Program-made: the position numbers and the translations under genes
Notes under the pieces: model-generated
Databases searched by the model: none
The model's input: the letters and a program-made list of their open reading frames with translations, nothing else
Told to the model about the DNA's origin: nothing
From: Hyphococcus sp.
Lineage (GTDB): Bacteria > Pseudomonadota > Alphaproteobacteria > Caulobacterales > Parvularculaceae
Direction: 5' to 3'
Assembly (NCBI GenBank): GCA_021776375.1
Contig: JAJFGA010000051.1
Coordinates: forward strand, 62,001-126,000
DNA: 64,000 nt
Part shown: positions 36,263-45,493 of the stretch, piece by piece
Layout: every line of letters begins with the position of its first letter
How positions within the stretch are numbered: position 1 is the first letter of the stretch

Positions 36263-36492
36263 GTAACGGTCTCCACCTCAATCGCCACCGCCTCATCTAG
36301 GCGCAAGGCGATCAGCGTCTTGTTGAGGCGCACGCATAAAGGCGTGCCGCCGATAGGACCGACATGCGCCAACTCAACTTCATCGCCTTCGGCGAAGCCG
36401 ACTTCGCGCAGCTTCGCTTCCATGCCAGCCGCTTCCGGCGCAATTGATACTATCCGGGCGATCTCGCCCTTTTTCAGTTCCGTTAATTTCAT
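36259..36492 (-). CDS. feoA: Ferrous iron transport protein A
   Basis: 77 residues from the ATG at 36492 (ATGGAG 8 bases upstream; the frame opens further out at 36555). SH3-like FeoA pattern: LKKGEIARIVSI, then LREVGFAEGDEVELAHVGPIGGTPLCVRL in pieces. It binds or regulates FeoB. The 4-base overlap with feoB and the Fur-box-like site 33 bases upstream make this a standard iron-controlled operon. Confidence 0.95.
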   Translation of the reverse strand: MKLTELKKGEIARIVSIAPEAAGMEAKLREVGFAEGDEVELAHVGPIGGTPLCVRLNKTLIALRLDEAVAIEVETVT

Positions 36493-36525
36493 GTGGAACT
36501 CCATCTTTCCCACACATGGAACAAT

Positions 36526-36540
36526 TGAGAATGACTTGCA
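36526..36540 (-). promoter_or_regulatory. Fur-box-like site upstream of feoAB
   Basis: Read toward feoA, TGCAAGTCATTCTCA matches 11 of 15 positions of the 7-1-7 Fur consensus TGATAATCATTATCA. Its edge is 33 bases before the feoA start. The position and function of feoAB fit repression by Fur under iron sufficiency. Confidence 0.6.
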
Positions 36541-36656
36541 ATTGCGGCAGACCACCGCATGGCCCCGAGAGACTTCAGGCGGCGATCCGCAAAACAGGGT
36601 TGTGTGTTGTTCCGGTTTTTTGAAGGTGACGATGAAAGCCGTAGCGGGGCCGCCGC

Positions 36657-38459
36657 TTATGCACTCAATAGCGACGGATCAAGCCGCGCGACAGTTTCCG
36701 CGCCCGCGGTAATGCTGGGTGTTAAGCCCGCCGCTTCAACAAGGTAATTGTCGGCGAAGAATTTTGCGATGGCGATTTTGGCTTGGTAATAACCGGCTGC
36801 TCTCTCATCACCATCATTGGCGGCAATCGCCGCAGCGAGAGCACCGCGGGTAAGATAATAGCCGCCGGCGACATTGCCGAATTGTTTGAGATAGGGCGTT
36901 GCGCCGGCGAGCACACCTTCTTGACCGCGCTTGGCGGCGGCCAACAGCCAGTCGGTGGACGCCTCTAGCGCATCGGCGGCCTCGCCGAGCCGGGCGCCAA
37001 TCGCGGCGATCTCCGGGCGCTTGGCGACTTTGGCGAGGGCGGCTTCATCTTTGATTTTTTGAATGAACCCATGCGCCGCTGCGCCGCCATCGCCTTGCAA
37101 TTTGCGGCCGACAAGATCGATCGCCTGAATACCGTTGGTTCCTTCATAAATCGCGGCGATGCGCGCATCACGCATATGCTGGGCGGCGCCCGTCTCTTCA
37201 ATATAGCCCATGCCGCCATGCACCTGAACACCAAGCGAAGTGACGTCATTGGCGCGGTCGGTGGACCACGCTTTGGAGATTGGCGTTAACAGGCCTTCCA
37301 GCGCGGAAGCCGTTTTGCGTGCGCCTTCATCCGGCGCATGGCGCGCTAAATCATAGGCGACGGCGTTGGCGTAACAGATTGCGCGCGACGCCTCGGTCAG
37401 CGCCTTCATGGAATAGAGCATGCGGCGCACATCGCCATGTTCATAAATCGCCGCCTGATCACCAGTCTTTACACCCGGCAAGCGCCCCTGTTTGCGCTCT
37501 TGCGCATAGGCCAGCGCACGCTGATAGGCGCGCTCAGCAACGCCAACGCCCTGCATGCCCACGTCAAGGCGCGCAGCGTTCATCATCACGAACATATTGC
37601 GCAAACCTTTGTGCTCTTCGCCAAGCAGCGTGCCGTAGCATTCGCCATTCTCGCCAAACGCCATCACGCAAGTTGGGCTGCCATGCAGGCCCATTTTTTC
37701 TTCGAGCCCGACGCATTGAACATCGTTGCGCTCGCCCAGCGATCCGTCTTCACCGACATGCACCTTCGGTACGATAAACATCGAAATGCCGCCCGCACCC
37801 GTTGGCGCATCCGGCAACCGCGCCAACACCAGATGGATAATGTTGTCGGTCATGTCATGATCGCCATAGGTGATAAAAATCTTCTGCCCACTGATTTTAT
37901 AGCGGCCATCACCTACCGGCTCAGCTTTGGTGCGGATGCCGGAAAGGTCAGAGCCCGCCTGCGGCTCAGTGAGGTTCATCGTCCCGGTCCACTCCCCGCT
38001 GACCATTTTTTCAAGATAGAGCCGCTTTTGCTCATCCGTTCCCGCATGCATCACCGCCTTGACGGCGCCGGTGGTCAAGGTCGTGCCAATCGCAAAACTC
38101 ATGCAGGCGCCGTTGAGCGCATCAACCATTGCTACGGCGAGCGTCGTCGGCAGGCCCTGACCGCCAAATTTTTCCGGGAACGCCAGCGCGTTCCAGCCGC
38201 CAGCGACATATTGGCGATAGGCGTCAGTAAAGCCCGGCGTCGTGCGGACAACGCCGTTTTCCAGCGCCGCACCATCCGCATCGCTCGCCTCATTTAAAGG
38301 GGCCACCACCTGGTCGCAAAACTTGCCCATCTCCTCAAGGATCGCCGAGACCAGATCATCAGAGAGGTCGTCAAACCCGCCAGTTTTTTCCAGCGCCCCA
38401 AACCCCGCCATATGATCGAGAACAAACCGCATATCACGGACAGGCGTTGCGAAGGTCAT
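36657..38459 (-). CDS. Acyl-CoA dehydrogenase (long-type with C-terminal extension)
   Basis: 600 residues, the usual length of the long proteobacterial ACADs starting near RDMRFVLDH. Motifs: an N-terminal helical domain, MNLTEPQAGSDLSGIRTKAEP (about 160-180 in pieces), KIFITYGDHDM, AYAQERKQGR, and VHGGMGYIEETGAAQHMRDARIAAIYEGTNGIQA in pieces near residues 400-440, with the catalytic glutamate region. It oxidises fatty acyl-CoA with FAD and passes electrons to ETF. SD AGAGGA precedes the start. It is divergent from the Sua5-type gene. Confidence 0.93.
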   Translation of the reverse strand: MTFATPVRDMRFVLDHMAGFGALEKTGGFDDLSDDLVSAILEEMGKFCDQVVAPLNEASDADGAALENGVVRTTPGFTDAYRQYVAGGWNALAFPEKFGGQGLPTTLAVAMVDALNGACMSFAIGTTLTTGAVKAVMHAGTDEQKRLYLEKMVSGEWTGTMNLTEPQAGSDLSGIRTKAEPVGDGRYKISGQKIFITYGDHDMTDNIIHLVLARLPDAPTGAGGISMFIVPKVHVGEDGSLGERNDVQCVGLEEKMGLHGSPTCVMAFGENGECYGTLLGEEHKGLRNMFVMMNAARLDVGMQGVGVAERAYQRALAYAQERKQGRLPGVKTGDQAAIYEHGDVRRMLYSMKALTEASRAICYANAVAYDLARHAPDEGARKTASALEGLLTPISKAWSTDRANDVTSLGVQVHGGMGYIEETGAAQHMRDARIAAIYEGTNGIQAIDLVGRKLQGDGGAAAHGFIQKIKDEAALAKVAKRPEIAAIGARLGEAADALEASTDWLLAAAKRGQEGVLAGATPYLKQFGNVAGGYYLTRGALAAAIAANDGDERAAGYYQAKIAIAKFFADNYLVEAAGLTPSITAGAETVARLDPSLLSA

Positions 38460-38597
38460 GGGGTTTTCCTCTTTTCAGGCGCTGCTTTCTAGACATCTTA
38501 TGCCGCGTTGATTGCTCCCCCGCTAGCTTTGCGTGCAGCAAATCTTAAACCCATAGCCGTCTATGCAACTTTACTGTTAGGCTGATATAGCAGTTTG

Positions 38598-39551
38598 ATG
38601 TCGACGCTGAACAACACTGATATTAACGACGCAGCCGCGATCATTCGCAAAGGCGGGCTTGTCGCCATGCCGACCGAGACGGTCTATGGGCTGGCGGCGG
38701 ACGCGACCAATGACGCTGCGGTTGCACGGATTTTTGAGGCCAAGGGCCGTCCGCAGTTCAATCCGCTGATCGTTCATGTCGCGGGCGCCGACATGGCGGC
38801 GCGCTATGTAGAATTTTCGCCTGTCGCAGAAAAGCTCACCCGCGCATTCTGGCCTGGGCCCTTAACACTGGTCCTGCCACGCAGAGCCGATTGCGCCATA
38901 TCTCTCCTCGCCAGCGCCGGGCTCGACACGCTGGGCGTACGCGCGCCAAATCATGACATCGCGCAAGCGTTGATAAGCGCCGTCGGTGGTCCGCTCGCGG
39001 CGCCAAGCGCCAATCCTTCCGGCGCCATCAGCCCAACTTTCGCCGACCATGTTCGAGACGGGCTCGGTGATAAGGTCGATAAGATCCTTGATGGCGGCCC
39101 CTGTCCGGTTGGCGTTGAATCAACCATTGTCAAAATTGAAGGCGACGCAGTCACTCTCTTACGTCCCGGCGGTGTTGCCCGCGAGGCAATTGAGCAAATC
39201 ATTGGCGGGCCCCTTTCAGAGGCGCCGCATACAGACAATCCGCAAGCGCCCGGCATGCTCGCCAGCCATTATGCGCCGCACGCACCTTTGCGGCTCGACG
39301 CGCCGGCGCCGGAACCGAATGAGGCGTTTCTTGGTTTTGGAAAGGTCAGCACAGGTGAGCCCTTCACGCTTAATCTGAGCGCAAGCGGCGACCTTACAGA
39401 AGCGGCGGCCAATCTTTTTGCCTATCTGCACGCGCTTGACCGCATTGCGGCAACGCACGGCCTGAAAGGAATTGCGGCCGCACCCATTCCCATGGCAGGA
39501 TTGGGGGAAGCCATAAATGACCGGCTGGTCCGTGCTGCGGCGCCGCGATAA
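38598..39551 (+). CDS. L-threonylcarbamoyladenylate synthase (Sua5/YrdC/YciO family)
   Basis: 317 residues from the ATG at 38598 (the TTG at 38595 is only an alternative). The YrdC domain is at about 5-190: KGGLVAMPTETVYGLAADA, EAKGRPQFNPLIVHV, PGPLTLVLPRR, APSANPSGAISPT and LLRPGG. A C-terminal Sua5 domain (about 215-317) with SHYAPHAPLR follows, so it is the long Sua5 type. It makes threonylcarbamoyl-AMP from threonine, bicarbonate and ATP for t6A modification of tRNA. The reaction is conserved across life. Confidence 0.95.
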   Translation: MSTLNNTDINDAAAIIRKGGLVAMPTETVYGLAADATNDAAVARIFEAKGRPQFNPLIVHVAGADMAARYVEFSPVAEKLTRAFWPGPLTLVLPRRADCAISLLASAGLDTLGVRAPNHDIAQALISAVGGPLAAPSANPSGAISPTFADHVRDGLGDKVDKILDGGPCPVGVESTIVKIEGDAVTLLRPGGVAREAIEQIIGGPLSEAPHTDNPQAPGMLASHYAPHAPLRLDAPAPEPNEAFLGFGKVSTGEPFTLNLSASGDLTEAAANLFAYLHALDRIAATHGLKGIAAAPIPMAGLGEAINDRLVRAAAPR

Positions 39552-39574
39552 AGACAAGAGCGATTGGACCGTTA

Positions 39575-40387
39575 ATGCGGGAAACGCTGATCAAAGATGA
39601 TGAGGGCGTCATCATTCGCTCTCTCTCGCCCGATTGTGCTGAAGTCAGCGCAGCCTGGCGACTGGTTTATTATCCGCCTGGCGTGCGCATGAAAATGCAT
39701 CGCCATGACGTGGCTCAACTCTCTGTTCTTCTGTCCGGGCAGGTGCGCGAAACCACGCGCCATGGCGACTTTGACTCCCGTGCGATGTTGATGGAGTTCA
39801 AACCGGTAAATTTTTCACACGCGAATGAATTCGGTCCTGACGGCGCTCTGTTACTGTCGATCAATATCAATCCAGATACATTTTACCTGCGTGACTATTT
39901 TCATACGCAAAAATGGCGGCTCAGCCCTGCCGCTGACGTTCGACGGGAATGGGCGCTCCTTGCCCGGAATATTGCCGCAAGCGGTAATGCGAATAAAGAT
40001 GAAATGGAAACGATCACTGCCGACCTTTTGGTCGCGCTCATGGAATCTGAAGGCACGCCTGACGCATCGGCGCGACCTGCCTGGCTACGGCGCGCCTATG
40101 ACGCCATCATCGAAACAGATGAGAGTATCGAGACAATCGCCCGTGACGTCGGCGTCCACCGCGTGCACCTTTCGCGGTCTTTCCGGCGCTATTTTGGCTG
40201 CTCCATTATTGAGCGCCGCCGTCAAGCACGGCTGTCATTGGCGATCCGCCATCTGGCGCAACATGGCGCCGCTGCGAGCACAGCGAGTTACGCCGCCGGA
40301 TTTGCCGATCAGAGCCACTTGACCCGCACCATGCAGCAACAAACTGGGTTGACGCCCACGACGCTCAGAAACTTGCTCCATCAATGA
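39575..40387 (+). CDS. AraC-family transcriptional regulator
   Basis: 270 residues. The N-terminal half is a cupin-like sensor domain (PPGVRMKMHRHDVAQLSVLLSGQ in pieces). The C-terminal half (about 170-268) is a double helix-turn-helix of the AraC type: ETIARDVGVHRVHLSRSFRRYFG and ASYAAGFADQSHLTRTMQQQTGLTP, read in pieces. The ligand is unknown. It may control the serine hydrolase that starts about 80 bases downstream, as AraC regulators often act on a neighbour. Confidence 0.92.
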   Translation: MRETLIKDDEGVIIRSLSPDCAEVSAAWRLVYYPPGVRMKMHRHDVAQLSVLLSGQVRETTRHGDFDSRAMLMEFKPVNFSHANEFGPDGALLLSININPDTFYLRDYFHTQKWRLSPAADVRREWALLARNIAASGNANKDEMETITADLLVALMESEGTPDASARPAWLRRAYDAIIETDESIETIARDVGVHRVHLSRSFRRYFGCSIIERRRQARLSLAIRHLAQHGAAASTASYAAGFADQSHLTRTMQQQTGLTPTTLRNLLHQ

Positions 40388-40465
40388 TGTTACAAGCGTT
40401 CTAGACGCCAAAGCCCTTTCTTCGGAACATGGCGCCTTCCGGTATTCAGTTTCATGAGGATTGGT

Positions 40466-42022
40466 ATGGCCTTCAGGACTTTCGTCGCTGTCGTTTTTTC
40501 GGGCGCCTTTGCAGCAATCACCGCCCCCCCTGCGCATGCGGCGCATCCGTCAGCGGACGTCTGCGGCGGCGCTACGATCAACAAGGATGAAGGGGTCCGG
40601 GACGGGCGGGTAGTTTCGCGCGCAATGGAACGGCATATTGAGGAATTTCTTCAAGACGCAGACGCAACGCCCGGCGCAAGCATCGCGATCGTTAAAGGCA
40701 ATCGCGTCGTCTATGCCCGCGGGTTTGGCTTTCGTGATCTCGAGGACTGCGCAAAAGCGGCGCCCGATACGCGGTATTATCTAAAATCGACCACGAAATC
40801 CTTCCTTGGCGCCGCAGCGGCTGTTTTGCACGAAGACGGCGCCATTGAGCTCGATGCGCCGATTGCGGATTATTTGCCTGATCTTGTGCTTCCTGAGGGC
40901 GCCCCGGGAACCGCAATATCCATCCGGTCGCATCTCACTCACACTCAGCCTTATTTCGACGGCGGCGTGAATTACCGGACGGCTTATCCCGGCAATTTAC
41001 CGGATATGGAACTTGTCGCCCATGTGAATGTATATTCGCGCCTGAACGACACACGATACCAGTACTCCAATTTCGGCCCGATCATGGCCGCTCATGCTAT
41101 CGGCGCGAAAACCGGAACGCATTGGCGTGATTTCATTGCACAAAAAGTTTTCGCCCCCGCAGGCATGACAAACAGTTTCACATCGATGAAAGAAGCCATG
41201 AAAGGACCGATGGCGGTAGGTTATATCGGGGGGCAAGGCGACGTCTATGAGATGACGCAGACAAAAACAGACAGCCAAATGCACGCTGCCGGCGGATCGG
41301 TCTCTACTGTTGCCGATATCGGACGATGGCTCATTATCAACCTGAATGGCGGCATGATAGACGGCGCACAAGCCATCCCCCAGCGCGCCATCGAACAGGT
41401 GCAAGCGTGCCAAGCGCAACTCAAGGCAAGTTATTCGGAATATATTCGTTTCGCCTACGGCCTCGGCCTTTACAGCGCAGACTATGATGGCGATCTATTG
41501 CTCCATCATTTTGGCGGTGAGACCCATATGTCGTTCATGCCTAAGCATGAACTCGGTGTTGTGGTATTGACGAATGAGCTTGGCTTCGGGAACGCCGTCA
41601 CGCACCGACTTGCCTCAACAATTTACGACATGCTGCTCGACAAACCGGATATCGACGAGCGCATCGGGCGCCGCCTCAAAGAAATAGACGACAGAAAGGC
41701 ATACGTCACAGATCGGCTGAATAGATACCTGATGCACCTGAAACAAAAGGCGCCCGATGGCGAACTGAATTTCACGTCAAACGAGCTCATCGGCGATTAT
41801 ATCGATCCACGCCTCGGCAAGATGTCGATTGCGCGCCATGATGGCGGACTTGCCGTAACTTTCGGCGCACTCTCCGGACCCTTAACACATATCAGCGGCG
41901 ACGGTTACCTTGCGGACTTCGAGCCCTGGAATGAACCACCACAGCTGTTTGTCTTCCGTACGGACGAACAACAAGGTTTCGTCCTCGATTGGGGCGGGCG
42001 CATATTCGAACAACAAGAATAA
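40466..42022 (+). CDS. Secreted serine hydrolase (class C beta-lactamase / PBP-like family)
   Basis: 518 residues from the ATG at 40466, preceded by GAGGATTGGT; an in-frame ATG at 40454 is less likely. The signal peptide ends PPAHA. The catalytic motif STTK (Ser108 and Lys111) is followed by YSN (in RYQYSNFG) and HFGGETHMSF, which takes the KTG-box position. The C-terminal extension (about 420-518) may be a lipocalin-like domain, as in other Pab87-like or esterase relatives. Members are D-peptidases or esterases, rarely beta-lactamases. Substrate unknown. Confidence 0.88.
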   Translation: MAFRTFVAVVFSGAFAAITAPPAHAAHPSADVCGGATINKDEGVRDGRVVSRAMERHIEEFLQDADATPGASIAIVKGNRVVYARGFGFRDLEDCAKAAPDTRYYLKSTTKSFLGAAAAVLHEDGAIELDAPIADYLPDLVLPEGAPGTAISIRSHLTHTQPYFDGGVNYRTAYPGNLPDMELVAHVNVYSRLNDTRYQYSNFGPIMAAHAIGAKTGTHWRDFIAQKVFAPAGMTNSFTSMKEAMKGPMAVGYIGGQGDVYEMTQTKTDSQMHAAGGSVSTVADIGRWLIINLNGGMIDGAQAIPQRAIEQVQACQAQLKASYSEYIRFAYGLGLYSADYDGDLLLHHFGGETHMSFMPKHELGVVVLTNELGFGNAVTHRLASTIYDMLLDKPDIDERIGRRLKEIDDRKAYVTDRLNRYLMHLKQKAPDGELNFTSNELIGDYIDPRLGKMSIARHDGGLAVTFGALSGPLTHISGDGYLADFEPWNEPPQLFVFRTDEQQGFVLDWGGRIFEQQE

Positions 42023-42046
42023 CTGCGCCCTCACAGGCGCCGCAAA

Positions 42047-42883
42047 CTATTCTGGCTTTTGATATTTCAACAAGAACCGATCGGTCTTGCGCCGGACTAC
42101 GGGATCGAACACGCCCATGTCGTACTTATCATCCGGGTTGCGCAGAATGTCGCTTTCATCGACCAGGACAAATCCAGCCGCTTCCGCCAGCCCCTTGACG
42201 ATGGCTGGGTCGATCCGGTGCAACGTCCCGCCGGTAGTTTCTGGCGATCCCGGCGCCGCTGCGTGATCGAGAATAACGAAAGTTTTGCCAGGTTTGAGCA
42301 CCCGCATCACTTCGCCATAGACCGCTTCAACGTCGCCGAAGCCGTCAGTTCCAGCCGGCGTGAAGTAAAGCTCATGCGGGCCTAATATCCAGGTGACGAT
42401 GTCCATCGAGCCATCCGCCGCATCAAGCTCATCAAAATCGGTGCGCGAGGAGCGGACATTGGCTAGCCGATCATCGGCGAGGCGCACCTCAACCGAATCG
42501 CCAAGGAAATTATCGAAGGCTTGTGGGTTCTGCATAATCACTTCGCCGTTTTCGCCGACAATCTGCGAATACATCTCGGTGTAATAGCCGCTTCCCGCCT
42601 CCATTTCGAAAACGCTCATGCCCGGTTCCATTGCGATAAAGGTTAAAACCTCGGCCGGCTTGCGCATTTCATCGTCGGCCACGTCTGTGTCGGGACGCGA
42701 TGGGTTGGCGACACTAGCCGCAGCAAGCGCTGCATAATCCACAGGCGCAGGGGCCGCCGCCTCGCCAGCATCAGGGCTTGCCGCCGACTCTGCCGTCTCC
42801 GTGTCCGCCTTTGGCGCACAGGCCAGCAAACCAAGCACGGCGCAAGCGGCAAGCGCAGTTTTGCATGTTGCTATAGTATTCAT
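42047..42883 (-). CDS. Lipoprotein with a class I SAM-methyltransferase fold
   Basis: 278 residues. The signal peptide has a lipobox ending LGLLAC, so the mature protein is lipidated at a cysteine near residue 22. An Ala/Pro/Glu-rich linker (about 25-50) follows. The remainder resembles class I methyltransferases: MSVFEMEAGSGYYTEMYSQ takes the SAM-loop place, and LKPGKTFVILDH is the post-motif. The loop lacks the usual GxGxG (it has EAGSG), so activity is uncertain, and SAM would need to reach the periplasm. The family is known in proteobacteria but uncharacterised. Confidence 0.87.
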   Translation of the reverse strand: MNTIATCKTALAACAVLGLLACAPKADTETAESAASPDAGEAAAPAPVDYAALAAASVANPSRPDTDVADDEMRKPAEVLTFIAMEPGMSVFEMEAGSGYYTEMYSQIVGENGEVIMQNPQAFDNFLGDSVEVRLADDRLANVRSSRTDFDELDAADGSMDIVTWILGPHELYFTPAGTDGFGDVEAVYGEVMRVLKPGKTFVILDHAAAPGSPETTGGTLHRIDPAIVKGLAEAAGFVLVDESDILRNPDDKYDMGVFDPVVRRKTDRFLLKYQKPE

Positions 42884-43034
42884 TTTTCTCTCTCTCGATT
42901 TCCCCTAAAGCGCGCCAAGTTAAATCCCGACCATCTCTAATATCAGAATATTGGCGGCGCGCAAAACATACCCGGTCCGCCGTTTATCTCCTGACATTGC
43001 TTGCGCTCCTCGACAGCCAGCCTAGGCGCCGGGA

Positions 43035-44495
43035 ATGACAGGCCCCATAATGTCTTTCATGACCAACGCAAAACGCCCCCCGCTTGAACGCAATATGCCT
43101 GCCCTGGAAACGCTTGACGCGATCCGCCGCGCCGTCGGCCCCAAGGGCGTCATGACCGGTGATGACGCCGCACCTTTTTTGTCGGAATGGCGCGGACGCT
43201 GGCCGGGGGAAGCCGCGCTGATCGTTGCGCCGGCGACAGTGGAGGAAGTCTCCGCGGTGGTTCAGATTTGTGTGCGAGACAATGTCGCCATCACCCCGCA
43301 AGGCGGCAATACTGGCCTTGTTGGCGGCCAGATCCCGTTTGGCGACGAGATTTTGCTGGCGCTGGGGCGGATGCGCCGGGTGCGCGAGATTGAACCCTTG
43401 AACAACACTATGACCGTCGACGCCGGGATAACGCTCGGCGCTGCGCAAGCAGCGGCGGCGGAAGCGAAGCGTTTGTTCCCCCTATCAATCGGATCAGAAG
43501 GCTCGTGCCAGATCGGCGGCGTCATCTCCACCAATGCCGGCGGCGTCAATGTGTTGCGCTATGGCAATATGCGCGAGTTGGTTTTGGGACTGGAAGCGGT
43601 GTTGCCGAATGGCGAAATCTGGAACGGGCTGCGGCGCCTGCGCAAGGACAATACAGGCTATGATTTAAAACAACTGTTGATTGGTGGTGAGGGCACGCTC
43701 GGCATCGTCACCGGCGCAGTGTTAAAACTATTCCCGCAGCCGGCGGAAAAAGTCACCGCCTGCGCTGGCGTTGCGAACGCCAGTGATGCGGTTGCACTTC
43801 TTGCGCATGTGCAAGCCGCGACCGGCGGCGGCGCGACGAGTTTTGAACTGATGGGCCGGCGCTGCATTGATCTGGCGCTGAAACATATTCCGGGCGTGCG
43901 CGATCCGCTGGCGGCGCGCCATCCCTGGTATGCGCTGATGGAGGTCTCATCAGGGCAGGCCGGTGCGTTGAATGGCGCCATTGAGGCGATGCTGGCGACG
44001 GCGCTTGAAAAAGATATCATCAAAGACGCGATGATTGCGCAGAGTGAGGCGCAAACCCAAATGCTGTGGCGCATCCGCCATTCGATTTCCGAGGCGATCA
44101 ACGGCGAGGGTCTGGGCGCACGCCATGACGTCTCGGTCGCGACTAGCGACATCCCCGCCTTTCTGGATATGGCCGACGCCGCCGTTGAGCGTCTCGCGCC
44201 CGGCGCGCGCGTCGTCGCCTTCGGTCATATTGGCGACGGGAATATCCATTATGACGTGGTTGGGCCCGAGGGCGCTGGCAAACATGCGCTTGACGACAAA
44301 CGCAGCGACATTGAAGCGGCGGTCTATGACATTATCGACCAGTTCAACGGGTCGATATCCGCCGAACACGGCATCGGCCGCCACCGCCGCGCGACGCTCG
44401 CCAAACGCAAATGCTCGGTTGAGCTCGAGATGATGCGGGCGATAAAAAATGCACTAGACCCGCAAGGGATTATGAACCCCGGCAAGATGCTTTAA
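43035..44495 (+). CDS. FAD-binding oxidoreductase, D-2-hydroxyacid dehydrogenase type (GlcD/D2HGDH-like)
   Basis: 486 residues; in-frame ATGs at 43035 and 43050 are both possible starts. The FAD-binding PCMH domain (about 50-240) includes PQGGNTGLVGGQIP and SIGSEGSCQIGGVISTNAGGVNVLRYGNMRELVLG in pieces. The C-terminal domain has GHIGDGNIHYDV and SAEHGIGRHR, with the metal-binding histidines, and NPGKML at the end. It oxidises a D-2-hydroxyacid such as D-2-hydroxyglutarate or D-lactate. It is a soluble or peripheral enzyme. The yaaA gene follows by about 20 bases. Confidence 0.93.
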   Translation: MTGPIMSFMTNAKRPPLERNMPALETLDAIRRAVGPKGVMTGDDAAPFLSEWRGRWPGEAALIVAPATVEEVSAVVQICVRDNVAITPQGGNTGLVGGQIPFGDEILLALGRMRRVREIEPLNNTMTVDAGITLGAAQAAAAEAKRLFPLSIGSEGSCQIGGVISTNAGGVNVLRYGNMRELVLGLEAVLPNGEIWNGLRRLRKDNTGYDLKQLLIGGEGTLGIVTGAVLKLFPQPAEKVTACAGVANASDAVALLAHVQAATGGGATSFELMGRRCIDLALKHIPGVRDPLAARHPWYALMEVSSGQAGALNGAIEAMLATALEKDIIKDAMIAQSEAQTQMLWRIRHSISEAINGEGLGARHDVSVATSDIPAFLDMADAAVERLAPGARVVAFGHIGDGNIHYDVVGPEGAGKHALDDKRSDIEAAVYDIIDQFNGSISAEHGIGRHRRATLAKRKCSVELEMMRAIKNALDPQGIMNPGKML

Positions 44496-44515
44496 AACTA
44501 AGGAAAATACTACCT

Positions 44516-45304
44516 ATGCTGATGTTATTGTCGCCAGCGAAGATGATGAATTTTGACCCAGTCCCTGATGCGCCTAACGCGACCCGCCCGGCGCTGGCGA
44601 AAGATATCGCCGAGATTGCGGAAGTGGCGAAGAGGTTGAAACCCGCCGAACTTAAAAAGCTGATGAGGATTTCTGACGCGTTGGTCGATTTGAACTACCA
44701 GCGACTTCAGGCTTTAAAGACATCCGGCAAGGCGCCCGGCGCCAAACAAGCGGCGCTGACCTTTGCCGGCGACGTCTATCGCGGGCTCGACGCCAATAGC
44801 CTTAGCCCAGCCGATCTCGACTTTGCGCAAAGCCACTTACGCATTATCTCCGGCCTTTACGGATTGTTGCGCCCGCTTGATGCAATCCAGCCCTACCGGC
44901 TTGAAATGGGCTCGCGGGTGAAAAATCCGCGCGGGGCCAACCTTCACGCCTTCTGGCGCCCAGTGATCGCCGCCGCGCTCGACAAAGCGGTCAAAACCCA
45001 TGCCGATCCAACTATTGCCTGCCTCGCCTCAAACGAATACGCAAAAGCGGTGGACCGCACAGCACTCGCCGCGCCGTTCATCATGATCAACTTCAAAGAG
45101 GTCAAAGACGGCAAGGCGCGCGCAATCATGTTATACGTCAAACAAGCGCGCGGCATGATGGCGCGCTGGGCGATAGAAAACCGTATCGAGAAGGCAAGCG
45201 ACCTCAAAAAATTCAAGGTCGGCGGATACAAATTCTCAAAAACCCTTTCCTCCGATGACGAATGGATTTTCACCAGACTACAACCCGCGCCGAAGAAGGG
45301 CTAA
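44516..45304 (+). CDS. yaaA: Peroxide stress protein YaaA (UPF0246)
   Basis: 262 residues. The N-terminal pattern MLMLLSPAKMMNF matches the family start, and the rest shows YQRLQALK, AALTFAGDVYRGLDA, LRIISGLYGLLRPLDAIQPYRLEMG and NFKEVKDGKARAI in pieces. The E. coli homologue lowers free iron under peroxide stress and binds DNA; this role is transferred by family. SD AAGGA precedes the start by nine bases. The gene follows the FAD oxidoreductase and may be in its transcript. Confidence 0.95.
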   Translation: MLMLLSPAKMMNFDPVPDAPNATRPALAKDIAEIAEVAKRLKPAELKKLMRISDALVDLNYQRLQALKTSGKAPGAKQAALTFAGDVYRGLDANSLSPADLDFAQSHLRIISGLYGLLRPLDAIQPYRLEMGSRVKNPRGANLHAFWRPVIAAALDKAVKTHADPTIACLASNEYAKAVDRTALAAPFIMINFKEVKDGKARAIMLYVKQARGMMARWAIENRIEKASDLKKFKVGGYKFSKTLSSDDEWIFTRLQPAPKKG

Positions 45305-45456
45305 GCCATTTTTCGGACATGCCGTGAAAGCCGGCCAAGCGCTGTCGTTCCATCGAAGGGGCTTTGATCCCGCCACCGGAGATGTGCGACAACCGGTTTG
45401 CTCGCAATCGAAAGCCTCGACGCTTCTCCTGATCGTTGACAGGTTTCCGACTTTAT

Positions 45457-45482
45457 TTTACTATCTAGTAAATTAACTAGAT
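45457..45482 (+). promoter_or_regulatory. Overlapping palindromes upstream of the arsR/AHSA1/ribD-like operon
   Basis: TTTACTA/TAGTAAA (spacer TC, 45457-45472) and ATCTAGT/ACTAGAT (spacer AAATTA, 45463-45482) are perfect 7-base inverted repeats that overlap. They end 11 bases before the arsR start. Autoregulation by the ArsR protein is the simplest reading. Confidence 0.72.
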
Positions 45483-45493
45483 GGTTTTCTTCC

